A program made the translations under genes and the position numbers. DNA of 62,494 nt from Streptomyces prunicolor NBRC 13075 (lineage in GTDB: Bacteria; Actinomycetota; Actinomycetes; Streptomycetales; Streptomycetaceae). Location of the stretch: assembly GCF_000367365.1 (NCBI RefSeq), contig NZ_BARF01000129.1, positions 1 to 62,494 on the forward strand. The letters run 5' to 3'. This document shows, piece after piece, positions 7,602 to 15,316 of this stretch; within the stretch, counting starts at the first letter, position 1; every line of letters begins with the position of its first letter. The notes below the pieces were generated by a model that saw only the letters and a list, made by a program, of their open reading frames with translations, had not been told where the DNA came from and searched no databases.

Positions 7602-8690
7602 ATGGCGCAGGAAGTACGCGGCGTGATCGCACCGGGCAAGAACGAACCGGTCCGGGTCGAGACGATCGTCGTGCCCGATCCCGGACCCGGAGAGGCCGTG
7701 GTGAAGGTACAGGCCTGCGGGGTCTGTCATACCGACCTGCACTACAAACAGGGCGGCATCAGCGACGACTATCCCTTCCTGCTCGGCCATGAGGCGTCCG
7801 GCGTGGTGGAGTCGGTCGGTGAAGGCGTCACCGACATCGCCCCCGGCGACTTCGTGATCCTCAACTGGCGTGCCGTGTGCGGGAATTGCCGCGCCTGTCT
7901 GCGTGGCCGCCCCTGGTACTGCTTCAACACCCACAACGCCAAGCAGAAGATGACCCTCGCCTCGACCGGTCAGGAGCTGTCCCCGGCCCTGGGCATCGGT
8001 GCCTTCGCCGACAAGACCCTGGTCGCGGCCGGACAGTGCACCAAGGTCGATCCGGCCGTCTCTCCGGCGGTCGCCGGGCTGTTGGGCTGCGGGGTCATGG
8101 CAGGGATCGGTGCCGCCATCAACACGGGCAACGTCGGGCGCGGTGACACGGTCGCGGTCATCGGGTGCGGTGGCGTCGGTGACGCGGCGATCGCCGGGTC
8201 CCGGCTCGCCGGTGCGGCGCGGATCATCGCCGTGGACATTGATGACCGCAAGCTGGAGAAGGCCCGCTCCATGGGGGCCACGCACACCGTCAACTCCAAG
8301 GCGAGCGACCCCGTCGAGGCGATCCGCGAACTGACCGGCGGCTTCGGCGCCGACGTCGTCATCGAGGCGGTCGGCCGCCCGGAGACGTACAAACAGGCCT
8401 TCTACGCACGCGACTTGGCGGGCACGGTCGTCCTCGTCGGAGTCCCGACCCCGGAGATGAAGCTCGAACTCCCGCTGCTGGACGTGTTCGGGCGCGGTGG
8501 CTCGCTCAAGTCGTCCTGGTACGGCGACTGCCTGCCCTCCCGCGACTTCCCGATGCTCATCGATCTGCATCAGCAAGGGCGCCTGGACCTGGCCGCGTTC
8601 GTGACGGAGACCATCCAACTCGACGAGGTGGAGAAGGCGTTCGAGCGGATGCACGGCGGCGATGTGCTGCGTTCGGTGGTGGAGCTGTGA
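7602..8690 (+). CDS. mscR: S-(hydroxymethyl)mycothiol dehydrogenase
   Basis: 362 residues; a zinc-dependent, NAD-linked medium-chain alcohol dehydrogenase. Catalytic zinc ligands are in ACGVCHTDLHY (Cys42) and GHE (His63-Glu64). Structural zinc cysteines lie in CGNCRACLRGRPWYC (about 92-106) and the cofactor loop is VIGCGGVGD (about 186). The sequence matches the actinomycete enzyme that oxidises the formaldehyde-mycothiol adduct (also reported to act on S-nitrosomycothiol), giving formylmycothiol. It is translationally coupled to the next gene: TGA and ATG overlap by one base at 8690. Confidence 0.92.
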   Translation: MAQEVRGVIAPGKNEPVRVETIVVPDPGPGEAVVKVQACGVCHTDLHYKQGGISDDYPFLLGHEASGVVESVGEGVTDIAPGDFVILNWRAVCGNCRACLRGRPWYCFNTHNAKQKMTLASTGQELSPALGIGAFADKTLVAAGQCTKVDPAVSPAVAGLLGCGVMAGIGAAINTGNVGRGDTVAVIGCGGVGDAAIAGSRLAGAARIIAVDIDDRKLEKARSMGATHTVNSKASDPVEAIRELTGGFGADVVIEAVGRPETYKQAFYARDLAGTVVLVGVPTPEMKLELPLLDVFGRGGSLKSSWYGDCLPSRDFPMLIDLHQQGRLDLAAFVTETIQLDEVEKAFERMHGGDVLRSVVEL

Positions 8691-9319
8691 TGGGCGCTCG
8701 CATCGAACACCTCGTCACCTCGGGCCAGTTCAGCCTCGACGGCGGTACCTGGGACGTCGACAACAACGTGTGGATCGTCGGCGACGACCACGAGGTCGTC
8801 GTCATCGACGCCGCCCATGACGCCGACGCCATCGTGAAGGCGGTCGGAGACCGTCGGCTCACCGCGATCATCTGCACCCACGCCCACAACGACCACATCG
8901 ACGCGGCACCCGAACTCGCGGACCGCACCGGCGCCACGATCTGGCTGCACCCCGACGACCTGCCCCTGTGGAAGCAGACCCACCCGGACCGCGAGCCCGA
9001 CGCGCATCTCGCCGACGGCCAGGTGATCGAGGCCGCGGGCGCCGACCTGAAGGTCCTGCACACGCCGGGGCACGCGCCCGGCGCGGTGTGCCTCTACGAT
9101 CCCGGGCTCGGCACGGTCTTCACCGGCGACACGCTCTTCCACGGCGGGCCCGGGGCCACGGGACGGTCGTACTCCCACTTCCCGACGATCATCGACTCCA
9201 TCCGCGACCGGCTGTTGACCCTCCCGCCCGAGACGAAGGTGCTCACCGGGCACGGCGACTCGACGACTGTCGGTGCGGAGGCCGCGCACCTGGAGGAGTG
9301 GATCGCGCGGGGGCACTGA
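8690..9319 (+). CDS. Metallo-beta-lactamase-fold hydrolase, mycothiol pathway partner
   Basis: 209 residues from the ATG at 8690, which overlaps the mscR stop; a GTG one codon earlier is also possible. It has the family signature THAHNDHID (His64, His66, Asp68, His69), then HTPGHAPG, TGDTLF and a final GHGDST, a complete binuclear metal site of the glyoxalase II branch. Coupling to mscR suggests it hydrolyses S-formylmycothiol to formate and mycothiol, the step that completes formaldehyde detoxification. That assignment comes from context. Confidence 0.88.
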   Translation: MGARIEHLVTSGQFSLDGGTWDVDNNVWIVGDDHEVVVIDAAHDADAIVKAVGDRRLTAIICTHAHNDHIDAAPELADRTGATIWLHPDDLPLWKQTHPDREPDAHLADGQVIEAAGADLKVLHTPGHAPGAVCLYDPGLGTVFTGDTLFHGGPGATGRSYSHFPTIIDSIRDRLLTLPPETKVLTGHGDSTTVGAEAAHLEEWIARGH

Positions 9320-9406
9320 GACACCCGTTAAAACCCGACAGAAGGTGTCCGGCTTCTCCTGCACGATCGACAGGACAGCACGTCGAACGAGCACGGGAGG
9401 TCGGAC

Positions 9407-10321
9407 ATGTCGGGTCCACTGGAAGGCAAGGTCGCGCTGGTCGCGGGGGCGACGCGCGGAGCGGGGCGCGGGATCGCCGTGGAGTTGGGCGCGGCCGGTG
9501 CCACCGTCTACGTGAGCGGTCGCAGCACTCGTGCCAAGCGGTCCGAGTACGACCGGCCCGAGACCGTCGAGGACACCGCCGACCTCGTCACCGCGGCCGG
9601 CGGCCAGGGCATCGCCGTACCCACCGACCACCTGGAGCCCTCGGCCGTACGGGCCCTCGTCGACCGGATCGACGATGAACAGGGCCACCTCGACCTCCTC
9701 GTCAACGACATCTGGGGCGGCGAGCACCTCTTCGCCTGGGACACCCCCGTCTGGGAACACGACCTCGACAAGGGGCTCCGCCTCCTCCGGCTGGCGGTCG
9801 AGACGCACGCGATCACCAGCCACCACGCGCTGCCCCTGCTGCTGCGCGGGCCCGGTGGCCTGGTCGTCGAGATGACCGACGGGACCGCCGAGTACAACCG
9901 CGACACCTACCGCGTCTCCTTCTTCTACGACCTCGCCAAGTCGTCCGTCCTGCGCATGGCCTTCGCCCTCGGCCACGAACTCGGCCCGCGCGGCGCCACG
10001 GCCCTCGCGCTGACCCCGGGCTGGCTGCGCTCGGAGATCATGCTCGAACAGTTCGGCGTGCGCGAGGACAACTGGCGCGACGCCCTGGAACGCGTCCCCC
10101 ACTTCGCCATCTCGGAGACCCCGCGCTACGTCGGCCGCGCCGTCGCCGCCCTCGCCGCCGACCCCGAAGTGGCCCGCTGGAACGGGCAGTCACTGTCCAG
10201 CGGCGGACTCGCCCCGGTGTACGGCTTCACGGACGTGGACGGGAGCCGCCCGGACGCGTGGCGATACCTGGTGGAGGTGCAGGACGTGGGGAAACCGGCG
10301 GATGCGACCGGGTACCGGTGA
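9407..10321 (+). CDS. SDR family oxidoreductase (long form, DHRS1-like)
   Basis: 304 residues. The nucleotide-binding motif is GATRGAGRG (14-22), and the catalytic Tyr/Lys are in YDLAK within FFYDLAKSSVLRMAF, which departs from the usual YxASK wording. The length and the LVNDIWGGE segment (in place of NNAG) resemble the DHRS1-like long SDRs. The substrate is unknown. It follows the metallo-hydrolase gene by 87 bp with its own ribosome binding site (GGGAGG). Confidence 0.88.
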   Translation: MSGPLEGKVALVAGATRGAGRGIAVELGAAGATVYVSGRSTRAKRSEYDRPETVEDTADLVTAAGGQGIAVPTDHLEPSAVRALVDRIDDEQGHLDLLVNDIWGGEHLFAWDTPVWEHDLDKGLRLLRLAVETHAITSHHALPLLLRGPGGLVVEMTDGTAEYNRDTYRVSFFYDLAKSSVLRMAFALGHELGPRGATALALTPGWLRSEIMLEQFGVREDNWRDALERVPHFAISETPRYVGRAVAALAADPEVARWNGQSLSSGGLAPVYGFTDVDGSRPDAWRYLVEVQDVGKPADATGYR

Positions 10322-10334
10322 GGTACGAGGACGG

Positions 10335-10862
10335 TCACTCCTGGGGCGTCAACCAGCGGCCCGAGTGACCGGGCGGCAGTGCCAGGTCGTCCCGTACGGC
10401 CGCGTAGTAGCCCTCGCGGCCGGCGCGTTGACGGTCCATCAACTCCCGCCACGCGTCCGGGTCATGGGTCTCCGTGCGCATGAACCGCTCCATCTCCATC
10501 ACCGCGGTGACCCACACCCGGGCCTGCTCCACCACCTCCGGACTTCCCAGCAGGATCAGCGCCTCGCCGGAGGGATCGCGGCCGACGGTCGCCTCGGCCA
10601 GCAGTGGTTCCGCCTCCGTCAGGTTCAGCGGGTGCGGGTGTGGGTCGTTGCCGAGATGGGACGCGACCCGGTAGGCCAAGGTCACGGACTTCTTCAGCGT
10701 CCGGGCGTACTCGGCGTACACCTCCAGCCGCCGCTCCTCCCAACGGGCCGCCCGCTCACGGCGGAACCTCGCCTGATCGCCCCGCACGATCGCCACGTAC
10801 GAGCCGAGGGCGCCGATCACGACGCCGATGAGCGCGGGCAGTTGCTGGAGGAACGCGTTCAT
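10335..10862 (-). CDS. Membrane-anchored protein of unknown function
   Basis: 175 residues. One N-terminal transmembrane helix (LPALIGVVIGALGSYVAIV, about 8-26) is followed by a strongly charged, helical domain (QARFRRERAARWEERRLEVY onward), probably cytosolic by the positive-inside rule. Such short-anchor proteins are common in Streptomyces and have no assigned function. It is convergent with the preceding SDR (13 bp between stops) and divergent from the next SDR (50 bp). Confidence 0.72.
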   Translation of the reverse strand: MNAFLQQLPALIGVVIGALGSYVAIVRGDQARFRRERAARWEERRLEVYAEYARTLKKSVTLAYRVASHLGNDPHPHPLNLTEAEPLLAEATVGRDPSGEALILLGSPEVVEQARVWVTAVMEMERFMRTETHDPDAWRELMDRQRAGREGYYAAVRDDLALPPGHSGRWLTPQE

Positions 10863-10912
10863 GTCCGCACGCTACCTGCCGAGTTGATCGTTCCGGCAGT
10901 ACGTTCGGGTCC

Positions 10913-11716
10913 ATGACTGACACAACGCGCTTCGAGGGGTACGGAGTTCTCGTCACCGGTGCGGCCCGTGGCATCGGCGCGGCCATCTCCCGGCGGCTCG
11001 CGGAGGAGGGAGCGCGGGTGCTGGTGACCGACGCCGATCTGCCCGAGGCGGAGAAGACGGCGGCGGCACTGCGCGAACTCGGGCTGGCGGTAGAGGCGTT
11101 GGGCTGTGATGTGGGGGACCGGGAGGCGGTGGAGCGGGCCGTCGCCCGGGCCGTCGAGTCCTTCGGGTCGCTCGACGTCCTGGTCAACTGCGCCGCGCAC
11201 TGCACGCCCGACGTCCCGCTCTTCGAGGACGAACCGGACGGCGAGTGGGCGCGTGACCTCGACGTCACGCTGACGGGCACGTTCCGCTGCTGCCGCGCCG
11301 CGCTGCCGCACCTGGTCGCCTCGGGACGCGGGGCGATCGTCAGCATCGGTTCCGTCAACGGCGCCCAGGACTTCGGCAACCACGCCTACAGCGCCGCCAA
11401 GGCCGGACTCGTCTCCCTGACCCGCACCCTCGCCGGACACGCCGCCCGGCGGGGTGTGCGGGTCAATCTGGTGGTGCCGGGCACGGTCCGCACCTCCGCG
11501 TGGGAGGGCCGGGACGCCGAACTGGACCTGTTGAGCGGGCTGTATCCGCTCGGCCGGGTCGGTGAGCCCGAGGACATCGCCGCGGCTGTCGCGTTTCTCG
11601 CCTCGCGCGACGCCTCGTGGATCACCGGCACCACGCTCACCGTCGACGGAGGGGTCACCGCGGTCAACACCGGGTTCCGCAGGGCGCTTTCAGAGCAGGC
11701 GAGCGAGGGGCGGTGA
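10913..11716 (+). CDS. SDR family oxidoreductase (classical, FabG-like)
   Basis: 267 residues. TGAARGIG at 15-22, NCAAH at 92-96 (replacing NNAG), Ser147, and catalytic YSAAK (Tyr159, Lys163). The C-terminal FLASRDASWITGTTLTVDGG segment is the classical tetramer-type ending. It is an NAD(P)-dependent alcohol/ketone oxidoreductase of unknown substrate. The last 27 bp overlap the 3' end of the convergent decarboxylase gene, so the two transcripts share complementary ends. Confidence 0.9.
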   Translation: MTDTTRFEGYGVLVTGAARGIGAAISRRLAEEGARVLVTDADLPEAEKTAAALRELGLAVEALGCDVGDREAVERAVARAVESFGSLDVLVNCAAHCTPDVPLFEDEPDGEWARDLDVTLTGTFRCCRAALPHLVASGRGAIVSIGSVNGAQDFGNHAYSAAKAGLVSLTRTLAGHAARRGVRVNLVVPGTVRTSAWEGRDAELDLLSGLYPLGRVGEPEDIAAAVAFLASRDASWITGTTLTVDGGVTAVNTGFRRALSEQASEGR

Positions 11717-13090
11717 GTCAAGCGCCGCCAGCACCCGGTCCGTATCGGCCTCGGACGTACGCCAGTTGCTGAACGCGGCGCGCAGCGCGGGTGTCCCGTC
11801 GTAGACCGTCGGGGTCAGGAACGCCTCGCCGGTGGCGGACACGGCCTCCGCAACCGCCGCCACCCGCTCCTGGGTGGGGTTCTCGGCCAGGGTGAAGCAG
11901 ACGACGTTCAGCCGGACCGGCGCCGACAGCCGCAGGCCCGGGAGCGCGGCGATGCCCTCGGCGAGACGGTGGGCGAGGGCGACGTTGCGCTCGACGATCT
12001 CGCGGTGGCCGGCGCGACCGTAGGCCAGGAGGGAGAACCAGGCGGGGAGGGCGCGCAGTCGGCGGGAGTTCTCGGGGGTGAGGTGGAGGAAGTCCGGGTC
12101 GCCCGTGGGCAGGCCCAGGTACGGGGACGCGTTGTGGAACACCCTGGTCTGGAGGTCACGGCGGCGGGTGAACTGGACGGCCGCGTCGTAGGGCACGTTG
12201 AGCCACTTGTGGAGGTCGACGCAGACCGAGTCGGCCGCGTCGAGGCCGTCGACGAGGTGGGCGTACGTGGGGGAGAGCGCGGCGAAGCCGCCGAACGCGG
12301 CGTCCACGTGCAGCCAGAAGTCGTGCCGTTCCTTGAGGGCCGCGATCGCCCGCAGGTCGTCGAAGTCGACCGTGTTCACCGTGCCGGCGTTCGCGACGAC
12401 GATCGCCGGGCGGCCGTCCAACTCGGCCAGGGCGGTGTCCAGTTGGGTCACGTCGACGGCCTCGCGGTTGCCGGCGAGCACGGGCACGTGGCGCAGTCGG
12501 TTGCGGCCGATGCCCAGCACGGACAGTGCCTTGGTGACGCTGGAGTGCGGGCTGCCGGAGAGCACGTCGACCGGGCCGAGCGCGGCGAGCCCGTCCCGGG
12601 ACACGTCCACGCCCAGGCGCTCGCCGAGCCACTCGCGGGCGATCGCCAGGCCGACCGTGTTGGACATGGTCGCGCCGGTGACGAAGGCCCCGGAGTGCGC
12701 CTCGCCCAGCCCGAACAGCTCGCGCAGCCAGCTGACCGTCTCCCGCTCGAGCGCCGCCGCCCAGGAACCGGCCGCCCCGGACACGTTCTGGTCGTACGCG
12801 CTGGTCAGCCAGTCCCCGGCGACCGACGCGGGCGTCGCACCACCGGTCACGAAGCCGAGGTAGCGCGGGCCCGCCGACCCGGAGAAGCCGGGCGCCCACC
12901 GCTCGGCGAACCGGGCGAGAGCCGCCTCGCCACCGGCCCCCTCGACCGGCAGCGGCTCCCGGTCGGGCGCCTTGCCGAGCCGGACGACCGGCCGCTCCGC
13001 CACTCCGCCCAGCTCACGGGCGGCGATATCGCGGGCGGACTGGAGGAGCGCGGGGAGCCGGGAGAGATCGTCGGCGAGCGTGCGGTGCAT
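11690..13090 (-). CDS. PLP-dependent amino acid decarboxylase (group II, aromatic/glutamate type)
   Basis: 466 residues from the ATG at 13090; the upstream extension is Pro-rich and non-coding in character. Group II markers are HVDAAFGGF (Asp binds the PLP pyridine N) and DLHKWLN with the Schiff-base Lys at about 294. ATMSNTVGLA and NAGTVNTVDFD frame the cofactor site. It would release CO2 from an amino acid such as tyrosine, tryptophan or a related substrate; specificity is not readable. Its 3' end overlaps the convergent SDR gene by 27 bp. Confidence 0.88.
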   Translation of the reverse strand: MHRTLADDLSRLPALLQSARDIAARELGGVAERPVVRLGKAPDREPLPVEGAGGEAALARFAERWAPGFSGSAGPRYLGFVTGGATPASVAGDWLTSAYDQNVSGAAGSWAAALERETVSWLRELFGLGEAHSGAFVTGATMSNTVGLAIAREWLGERLGVDVSRDGLAALGPVDVLSGSPHSSVTKALSVLGIGRNRLRHVPVLAGNREAVDVTQLDTALAELDGRPAIVVANAGTVNTVDFDDLRAIAALKERHDFWLHVDAAFGGFAALSPTYAHLVDGLDAADSVCVDLHKWLNVPYDAAVQFTRRRDLQTRVFHNASPYLGLPTGDPDFLHLTPENSRRLRALPAWFSLLAYGRAGHREIVERNVALAHRLAEGIAALPGLRLSAPVRLNVVCFTLAENPTQERVAAVAEAVSATGEAFLTPTVYDGTPALRAAFSNWRTSEADTDRVLAALDSPPLARLL

Positions 13091-13303
13091 GAGCGGCAGC
13101 GTAGGCGGAGGTGGCGGGTGGGGTATCGGGCCACTTTCGGGGAACTGGACTGGTGGGTGGGCAGCGGCCACCGGTGCGCACACTGACCGTCGAGCGAGGA
13201 ATGTCACCGTTTCGTCGCAGCGTGACCCGGGCTACAACCTCGACCGCCATACTCCGGTCTAGGTGGCAGAGATCGCAGTTCTTGCTGAGGGGGAGGGTTC
13301 GAC

Positions 13304-14002
13304 ATGGGGGACATACGCAGACGAGGTGCCGTGGTGCTCGGTATCACCGGGCTGGTGGCACCGCTCACGCTCGCGCTGGGCAGCGCTCCGGCGCAGGCGG
13401 CGACGAGCTGTACGACGCAGAAGGGGCCGTACCAGAAGCAGGTGGAGAAGTTCCTCGGCCGGCCGGTCGACGGGAAGCAGTCCGCCGCCGACTGCAAGGC
13501 CATCAAGGCCTTCCAGACCAAGCATGGCATCACGCCGAACATCGGCTACGCGGGGTCCGTCACCTGGGGCGTGATGGACCTCATGAACAAGCAGAAGGCC
13601 GTGGGCAACAAGCCCAACGCGGCCGGCAAGTGCCCGACCAACAAGGGCCGGATCGCCTGCGTCAACCTCACGCTCCAGATCAGCTGGATCCAGGACGGCA
13701 GCCGGCTCGTCTACGGCCCGGTCCCGGTGCGCACCGGCCGCAACGGCTACGAGACCCGCACCGGTCTGAAGAAGATCTACTGGCGGGACATCGACCACGT
13801 CTCGAACATCTACAACGTGCCCATGCCGTACAGCCAGTTCTTCGACGGTGGCCAGGCCTTCCACTCGGTCGGCCTCAGCATGTGGAACCCGCCGGGCTCG
13901 CACGGCTGCGTCAACATGACCAAGACCACCGCCAAGAAGTACTGGTCGCTGCTGAAGAACGGCGACGACGTCTTCGTCTACGGCCGCAAGCCGGGTACCT
14001 GA
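13304..14002 (+). CDS. Secreted L,D-transpeptidase (YkuD domain) with peptidoglycan-binding-like region
   Basis: 232 residues. The signal peptide ends near APAQAA (about 33). Residues 40-95 look like a peptidoglycan-binding domain, with VDGKQSAADCKAIKAFQTKHG. The YkuD catalytic domain has His187 and the signature SHGCVN at 199-204 with nucleophile Cys202. It would form 3-3 cross-links or attach proteins to cell-wall peptidoglycan outside the membrane. ATG 13304 follows GGGGGAGGG. The last seven codons are partly duplicated just after the stop (see the repeat). Confidence 0.9.
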   Translation: MGDIRRRGAVVLGITGLVAPLTLALGSAPAQAATSCTTQKGPYQKQVEKFLGRPVDGKQSAADCKAIKAFQTKHGITPNIGYAGSVTWGVMDLMNKQKAVGNKPNAAGKCPTNKGRIACVNLTLQISWIQDGSRLVYGPVPVRTGRNGYETRTGLKKIYWRDIDHVSNIYNVPMPYSQFFDGGQAFHSVGLSMWNPPGSHGCVNMTKTTAKKYWSLLKNGDDVFVYGRKPGT

Positions 14003-14026
14003 TACAGCCGCAAGCCGGGGACCTGA
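13983..14026 (+). repeat. Tandem 20-bp duplication covering the stop codon of the L,D-transpeptidase gene
   Basis: GCCGCAAGCCGGGTACCTGA (13983-14002, the last codons plus stop) is repeated at 14007-14026 with one change (T to G) after a 4-bp gap. The second copy forms the 5' arm of the terminator hairpin, so the terminator stem appears to have been made by duplication of the gene end. Confidence 0.85.
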
Positions 14027-14047
14027 CATTCGGTCACCCGGCTTGCG
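14009..14047. terminator. Terminator hairpin between convergent genes
   Basis: A perfect 11-bp stem, CGCAAGCCGGG (14009-14019) with CCCGGCTTGCG (14037-14047), placed between the transpeptidase stop and the stop of the leftward oxidoreductase gene (14059). Confidence 0.75.
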
Positions 14048-14058
14048 TGACAGCCGAG

Positions 14059-15258
14059 TTACTCGGGCGCGTCCCCGAAGTCCGGGATCTCCAGCCTCGC
14101 CCCGCCCTGCCGTGCCGAGTCGTGCGCGATGACACCCGGCAGGGTGTAGCGGGCCGCGACCCACGCGTTCACGGTCGGCAGGGTGCGGGAGTTGACCGCG
14201 GTCACGAAGTCGTCCGCCAGGAAGTGGTGGCTGCCCTCATGGCCGTTGTGCAGGTTGTCGAACTCCCGCGGGAGCCGCGACCGGTCGTGCACCGGCGCCG
14301 AGCCCGAGGTGAAGGCGGCCCGGAGATCCGGCGCGATGTGCTGGAGTGACGGATCGTCAGGAGACATGGTGGGCTTGGGCTCCAGCAGCTCGCTGATGTC
14401 CTGCACCCCCTTCTTGTCCTGCCAGAAGGCCACCGTCGCGAGCTGCTCCATGCTCGCCTCCGTACCGAAGAACCGGAAACGCGACTCCCGGATCTGCGAG
14501 GGATAGCCCACCCGCCGGAACTCGTTCGTACGGAACGAACCGCCGCCCGCGACCTCGAACAGCGCGGTGGCGTTCGAGAAGTCGTTGCCGAACTGGCTGA
14601 CCTCCTTGTCGAAGACCCCGTCCCCGCGCTCGTCGACCACACCGATCGCCGACACACTCACCGCGTGCGTCTGCCACGCGCCGAGCACCCCGCCCACCGA
14701 GTGTGTCGGGTACAGCAGCGGGGGATAGCTGGCGGTGGCCTTCCAGCCCTCGCCACCGCTGTACTGGTACGCCTCGTAGAACCCCAGATCCATGTCGTGG
14801 ACGTAGTCGCCCTCGGCGTAGAAGATCCGCCCGAAGGCGCCCTCCGCGATCTGGTTGCGGGCGTGCACGGTCGCCGGGTTGTACTGGCTGGTCTCGCCCA
14901 TCATGTACGTCAGTCCGGTCGCCTTGACCGCGTCGATGATCGCCGCGATCTCCTCGGTGCTGATCGCCATGGGGACCGCGGAGTACACGTGCTTGCCGGC
15001 GCCGAGCCCCTGGAGGACCAGGGGGCCGTGCGTCCAGCGCTGGGTGAAGATCGCGACGGCGTCGACGGCCTTCGAGTCCAGCATCGCTTCGTAGGAGGGG
15101 AAAGTGCCCGCCAGCCCTTGTTCGGCGGCCAGTTGCTCCGCCCGCTCCGGCAGGAGGTCGGTCACATAGACCTCACTCACGCCCGGGTGGGCCTGGAACA
15201 GTCTGGCGAACTGGCCCGAGAACTGGCCTGCTCCGACGATGCCGAGGGAGAACGTCAT
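14059..15258 (-). CDS. Gfo/Idh/MocA family NAD(P)-dependent oxidoreductase
   Basis: 399 residues. The N-terminal Rossmann fold starts LGIVGAGQFSGQFARLF (binding loop GAGQFS), followed by AIFTQRWTHGP and the GKHVYSAVPMA segment, in which the usual EKP lysine is replaced (SAVPMA). The C-terminal alpha/beta domain is complete. Members oxidise or reduce sugars and polyols. It is the last gene of the leftward operon permease-permease-binding protein-oxidoreductase, so it probably acts on the imported sugar. Loss of the EKP lysine may mean altered chemistry. Confidence 0.9.
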   Translation of the reverse strand: MTFSLGIVGAGQFSGQFARLFQAHPGVSEVYVTDLLPERAEQLAAEQGLAGTFPSYEAMLDSKAVDAVAIFTQRWTHGPLVLQGLGAGKHVYSAVPMAISTEEIAAIIDAVKATGLTYMMGETSQYNPATVHARNQIAEGAFGRIFYAEGDYVHDMDLGFYEAYQYSGGEGWKATASYPPLLYPTHSVGGVLGAWQTHAVSVSAIGVVDERGDGVFDKEVSQFGNDFSNATALFEVAGGGSFRTNEFRRVGYPSQIRESRFRFFGTEASMEQLATVAFWQDKKGVQDISELLEPKPTMSPDDPSLQHIAPDLRAAFTSGSAPVHDRSRLPREFDNLHNGHEGSHHFLADDFVTAVNSRTLPTVNAWVAARYTLPGVIAHDSARQGGARLEIPDFGDAPE

Positions 15259-15316
15259 AGGTGCGTGTCCTTCTCTGACGAGATTTTCGCTGACTCATGA
15301 GTCGTCGACCGATGAG

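Noticed and set aside
8570..10102. Long minus-strand frame across the mycothiol dehydrogenase, hydrolase and SDR genes
   Set aside because: Shadow of three well-supported plus-strand genes; no domain and no ribosome binding site.
11690..13090. A tyrosine or tryptophan decarboxylase call for the PLP enzyme
   Set aside because: Group II motifs are clear, but the substrate-specificity residues cannot be judged without an alignment, so no specific name was given.
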